Assembly (NCBI GenBank): GCA_000226015.1
Contig: JH153686.1
Location: forward strand, 310,128 to 330,195
Length of the DNA stretch: 20,068 nt
DNA from: Mnemiopsis leidyi
Taxonomy: Eukaryota > Ctenophora > Tentaculata > Lobata > Bolinopsidae
Reading direction: 5' to 3'
Shown: positions 18,255-20,068 of the stretch, in pieces
Numbering within the stretch: the stretch's first letter is position 1
Layout of the letters: each line of letters starts with the position of its first letter
Translations under genes and position numbers: made by a program
Notes under the pieces: generated by a model
Database searches by the model: none
Seen by the model: the letters and a program-made list of their open reading frames with translations, nothing else
What the model was told of the DNA's origin: nothing

Positions 18255-18616
18255 GGAATGGGCTGGTGGTGTTTAATGGACTAATGGTGTAGTGGTTTCC
18301 TTCTCGGCTCCCACGCAGGAGGTCGGGGGTTCAAATCCCGTATCCGCCAGTCCTAGAGAAGTGCGCTAAGGGCATTTGCCTATGCAACCTTCTTCGGTCA
18401 ACTCAGCCGAATGATCGGGAAACCGTGATTGAGGGTTAAATGAGTAGCTGCCCATTGCAGCGAAACTCGGGAGATAAAAGTATGGTACACACTACCTTAA
18501 CCGTCACTAGCGTGTACGTATAATTGTACATTCGGCTTCCTGTAATTGGCTGTTACACTTGTGTTACATGTGGCTGTTGGAGTGTCCGAATTAAAATAAG
18601 TATGAGATTAAAAAAA
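18255..18616 (+). mobile_element. tRNA-derived SINE
   Basis: A perfect Pol III A box (TGGTGTAGTGG, 18285-18295) and B box (GTTCAAATC, 18329-18337) sit 33 bases apart, in a head resembling the Glu/Asp/Gly tRNA group and ending GTATCCGCCA. The 5' acceptor strand is not intact, so this is not a working tRNA gene. A body of about 260 bp without a coding frame follows, ending in ATTAAAAAAA. The insertion point can be inferred because the host sequence exists uninterrupted in the first copy of the 239-bp duplication (around 18008-18014). No clear target duplication was seen. Family unknown to me. Confidence 0.85.
18285..18337 (+). promoter_or_regulatory. Internal RNA polymerase III promoter (A and B boxes)
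   Basis: TGGTGTAGTGG fits TRGYNNARNNG at every position and GTTCAAATC fits GWTCRANNC. Their spacing is in the normal tRNA range, so the SINE head could still be transcribed. Confidence 0.8.
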
Positions 18617-18757
18617 TCGAGAGAGCCTTCAGGACCTTAGAGCAGGTCCCTTCCCTGGACACTCCGGCCCCTTCAGCTCTTCAGGAAGTCCTTTAGAGAG
18701 GCTGCAGGTACTTTGAGAAATCCCTTTGTAGGAGAGTGTCCCTGAGAGAGCCTGCTG

Positions 18758-18831
18758 GACTGGGGCCAAAGTGTAAATAGAGAAACCTGCGCGAAGGAGC
18801 AGGTTCCTCTATCTACACTTTGGCCCAAGTC
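18758..18831. repeat. 33-bp-arm hairpin
   Basis: Arms 18758-18790 and 18799-18831 match at 30 of 33 positions as inverted repeats with an 8-base loop (GCGAAGGA). Two of the three mismatches are A/G changes that would still allow G-U pairing in one RNA strand. Confidence 0.95.
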
Positions 18832-19069
18832 AAGAAGTCTCTTAAGGAGCTCTACTCCCGTAAGCAAATCGTCAGCTCAGTTTTTAGATTCCGTATTGTG
18901 TGATTAATAAATTTTGACTTTAAATTTTGAAAAAAAATATAAAATTTTTCTTTAATCAGAAAAAGAAATTATATCTATAAAATTTCAAAATTATATCTAT
19001 AAAATATATCCAAACTTTTCAATTTTATAGATATAATTTATAGATATAATTTTATATCTGCCAACCCTA

Positions 19070-19300
19070 CTCATAAGGCTCTAAATGGCATTGCACCAGA
19101 TTATATCTCCAATCTGGTTAAGTACTGTAACCTAAGTGGAAGTAGGTTACCATCAATACAGACATGTGAGTCCAAATCATCATTTGATGACAGAGCCTTC
19201 ACTTCCTGTGCAGCAAAGCTTTGGAATTGTCTTCAAAGCTTCTGTTAAAAATTTCAAGGGACGACTTTAAGACTCACTTATTCAAAAAAATCTTTTCCAA
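19070..19300 (+). pseudogene. Non-LTR reverse transcriptase relic, right part
   Basis: After the second copy of the target duplication the frame continues ALNGIAPDYISNLV, then DDRAFTSCAAKLWNCL, then after a +1 frame change KISRDDFKTHLFKKIF. These are the family landmarks YKALNGLAPxYI, RSF..AAPxLWN and FKxxLKTHLF that end many non-LTR reverse transcriptase ORFs. The frameshift and stops show that it is dead. It probably belongs to the L2/CR1/Rex assemblage, but a finer call needs a database search. Confidence 0.88.
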
Positions 19301-19430
19301 TCTAATATTAACTGTATTTGTAGATTTGCTTATTGTATGTTATGTTGATTGACACGGTTTCACAACTTTGTAGATTTTGTTCTAATCTGTATAATATAAA
19401 TTTGGGTAAAAGGGTCATATAGTTTGGTGA

Positions 19431-19640
19431 GTGGGGCAATTGGCACCATCGGCGCCAATGGATCCACTCAATGGAACAAATGGATGTTCCAATGGCACCA
19501 ATGGCGATGAGGTCAGTGGTGCCAATGGTGGTCCCCATCGCCATTGGCGCCAATGGATGTGTTCCATTGGCGACAGTGGCTATCGCCATTGGATCATTTA
19601 TAGTGGATCCATTGGAACCACTCAATGGCGATACCTTTTT
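19431..19640. repeat. CCAATGG-rich region with inverted words
   Basis: CCAATGG and CCATTGG words occur about 20 times in both orientations. The 16-bp perfect palindrome CCATTGGCGCCAATGG lies at 19541-19556, and CCAATGGATCCAC (19455-19467) recurs inverted at 19603-19615. Open frames through it, rich in Met, Ala, Pro, Asn and Gly, are products of the repeat. Confidence 0.85.
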
Positions 19641-19680
19641 CACGATCACCACTTAGAGTAAATGGATCATTTGGAATTAC

Positions 19681-19782
19681 AATGGCGACAATGGTAGCAA
19701 TGGCAACAATAGTACCAATGGCAACAATGGTACCAATGGCGGCAATGGTACCGACAATGGCGACAATGGTACCAATGGCGAC
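19681..19782. repeat. 9-bp tandem array AATGGNNNC
   Basis: Eight 9-bp units from 19681 to 19752, a GAC interruption, then three more to 19782. Units alternate roughly between AATGGCRAC and AATGGTACC, giving a weak 18-bp higher-order period. Confidence 0.95.
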
Positions 19783-19815
19783 AAATCATGTGACAAATCA
19801 TGTGAAATCATGTGA
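19783..19815. repeat. AAATCATGTGA triplication
   Basis: AAATCATGTGA occurs at 19783 and 19795, and again as AATCATGTGA at 19806, exactly where the PHD-like frame begins. It probably arose by slippage or duplication at the junction. Confidence 0.85.
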
Positions 19816-20068
19816 AACTGTCGTACATTCTCAATGTGCAAGAAATTTGTTTCAATACAGCCACACCCAGGACATTTGGGAGTGCAACAGCTGCATAGAT
19901 GAGAGCCCTACCAGGTACAATCCATTTGCCCCTGTACTAGTGCATGATAAATATGATCCAGTTCACCTTGATGAGTTTGATGATGTATCTGAAATCAGCA
20001 GAATTCACGAAAAATTGTAAAAGTTACAGTTACCAAAATTTTAGAAATTTGATGAAGCTTCACAGCAG
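19800..20068 (+). pseudogene. Retrotransposon ORF fragment, C-half of PHD-like finger
   Basis: The frame reads SCETVVHSQC, then DIWECNSC, then RYNPFAPV and DEFDDVSEISRI. This is the second half of a PHD-type finger (C-x(5)-H-x(2)-C ... W-x-C-x(2)-C) followed by the NPF and DI-x-x-ISxIL landmarks that precede the endonuclease in many animal non-LTR retrotransposons. The first zinc ligands of the finger are missing, replaced by repeat sequence. One extra base near 20014-20018 stops the frame; in the next frame it continues CKSYSYQNFRNLMKLHS to the window edge. The upstream ATG at 19625 lies in repeats and is not a credible start. Family assignment is inference from motif order. Confidence 0.7.

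Larger units (their letters stand above)
17170..19069. mobile_element. hAT-like non-autonomous element (1900 bp)
   Basis: The left end TAGGGTTGGCAATTATATCT and the right end, on the other strand, TAGGGTTGGCAGATATAA form terminal inverted repeats, continued by AT-rich subterminal stretches of repeated TATAGATATAA words on both sides (17176-17280 and about 18970-19060). The 8-bp target duplication CTCATAAG is perfect (17162-17169 and 19070-19077), as expected of the hAT superfamily. Excising the element plus one duplication re-joins a reverse transcriptase frame. The interior has no transposase-like frame; it carries short ATTACCAGCGGTAGT repeats, a 239-bp tandem duplication, strong hairpins and a SINE. 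Confidence 0.92.

Noticed and set aside
18285..18350. Functional tRNA gene
   Set aside because: The A and B boxes and T arm are present, but the 5' strand does not pair with the 3' ATCCGCC acceptor strand, and a long body with an A-rich tail follows, as in a SINE.
17555..18860. CRISPR-like array
   Set aside because: Repeat words are short, spacing is irregular, and the block lies inside a eukaryotic transposon with defined ends and target duplications.
19625..20020. 131-codon frame as an intact gene
   Set aside because: The first half is translation of 9-bp repeats; only the part from about 19800 shows protein motifs, and it is truncated and frameshifted.

Overview
This is animal nuclear DNA. 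Almost all of the window from 2133 to 15880 is one protein-coding gene on the minus strand, the clathrin heavy chain. I could follow it from ATG (15880) to TGA (2133) through 26 coding exons. All introns are GT-AG, and the exons join in one open frame of 5022 nt (1673 residues plus stop), against 1675 residues for the human protein as I recall it. Spliceosomal introns of about 100 to 1100 bp, AT-rich introns, a tRNA-derived SINE, hAT-type DNA transposon remnants and a non-LTR retrotransposon relic all fit a metazoan. The intron-rich structure is compatible with a cnidarian or another early-branching or slowly evolving invertebrate, but the sequence does not settle the phylum.

Layout from left to right. 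(1) 1-760: a CT microsatellite, then a cluster of inverted repeats (about 291-676) flanked by two exact 34-bp direct repeats. (2) 760-2132: no convincing gene; the 3' UTR of the clathrin gene must lie in the upper part. (3) 2133-15880: the clathrin heavy chain gene. Its introns carry small tandem repeats, a 31-bp minisatellite (intron 4) and a 381-bp non-autonomous hAT element with 8-bp target duplications (intron 2). (4) 15881-16500: upstream region of the clathrin gene, beginning with a 30-bp tandem repeat close to the start codon. (5) About 16510-16750: a weak, frameshifted THAP-like zinc-finger relic on the minus strand. (6) 17100-19300: nested mobile elements. A non-LTR reverse-transcriptase relic on the plus strand is split by a 1900-bp hAT-like element (17170-19069) with perfect 8-bp target duplications, and that element is itself split by a roughly 360-bp SINE (about 18255-18616). 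(7) 19430-19810: CCAATGG-rich repeats, including a 9-bp array. (8) 19790-20068: the C-terminal half of a PHD-like finger from a retrotransposon ORF, running off the window.

The only gene that looks functional is the clathrin heavy chain. I see no RNA gene other than the tRNA-like head of the SINE, no CRISPR array, and no evidence for an unknown multi-gene system. The most informative structures are the nested transposon stack, whose boundaries can be proved by re-joining the interrupted reverse-transcriptase frame, and the internal architecture of the 1900-bp element.
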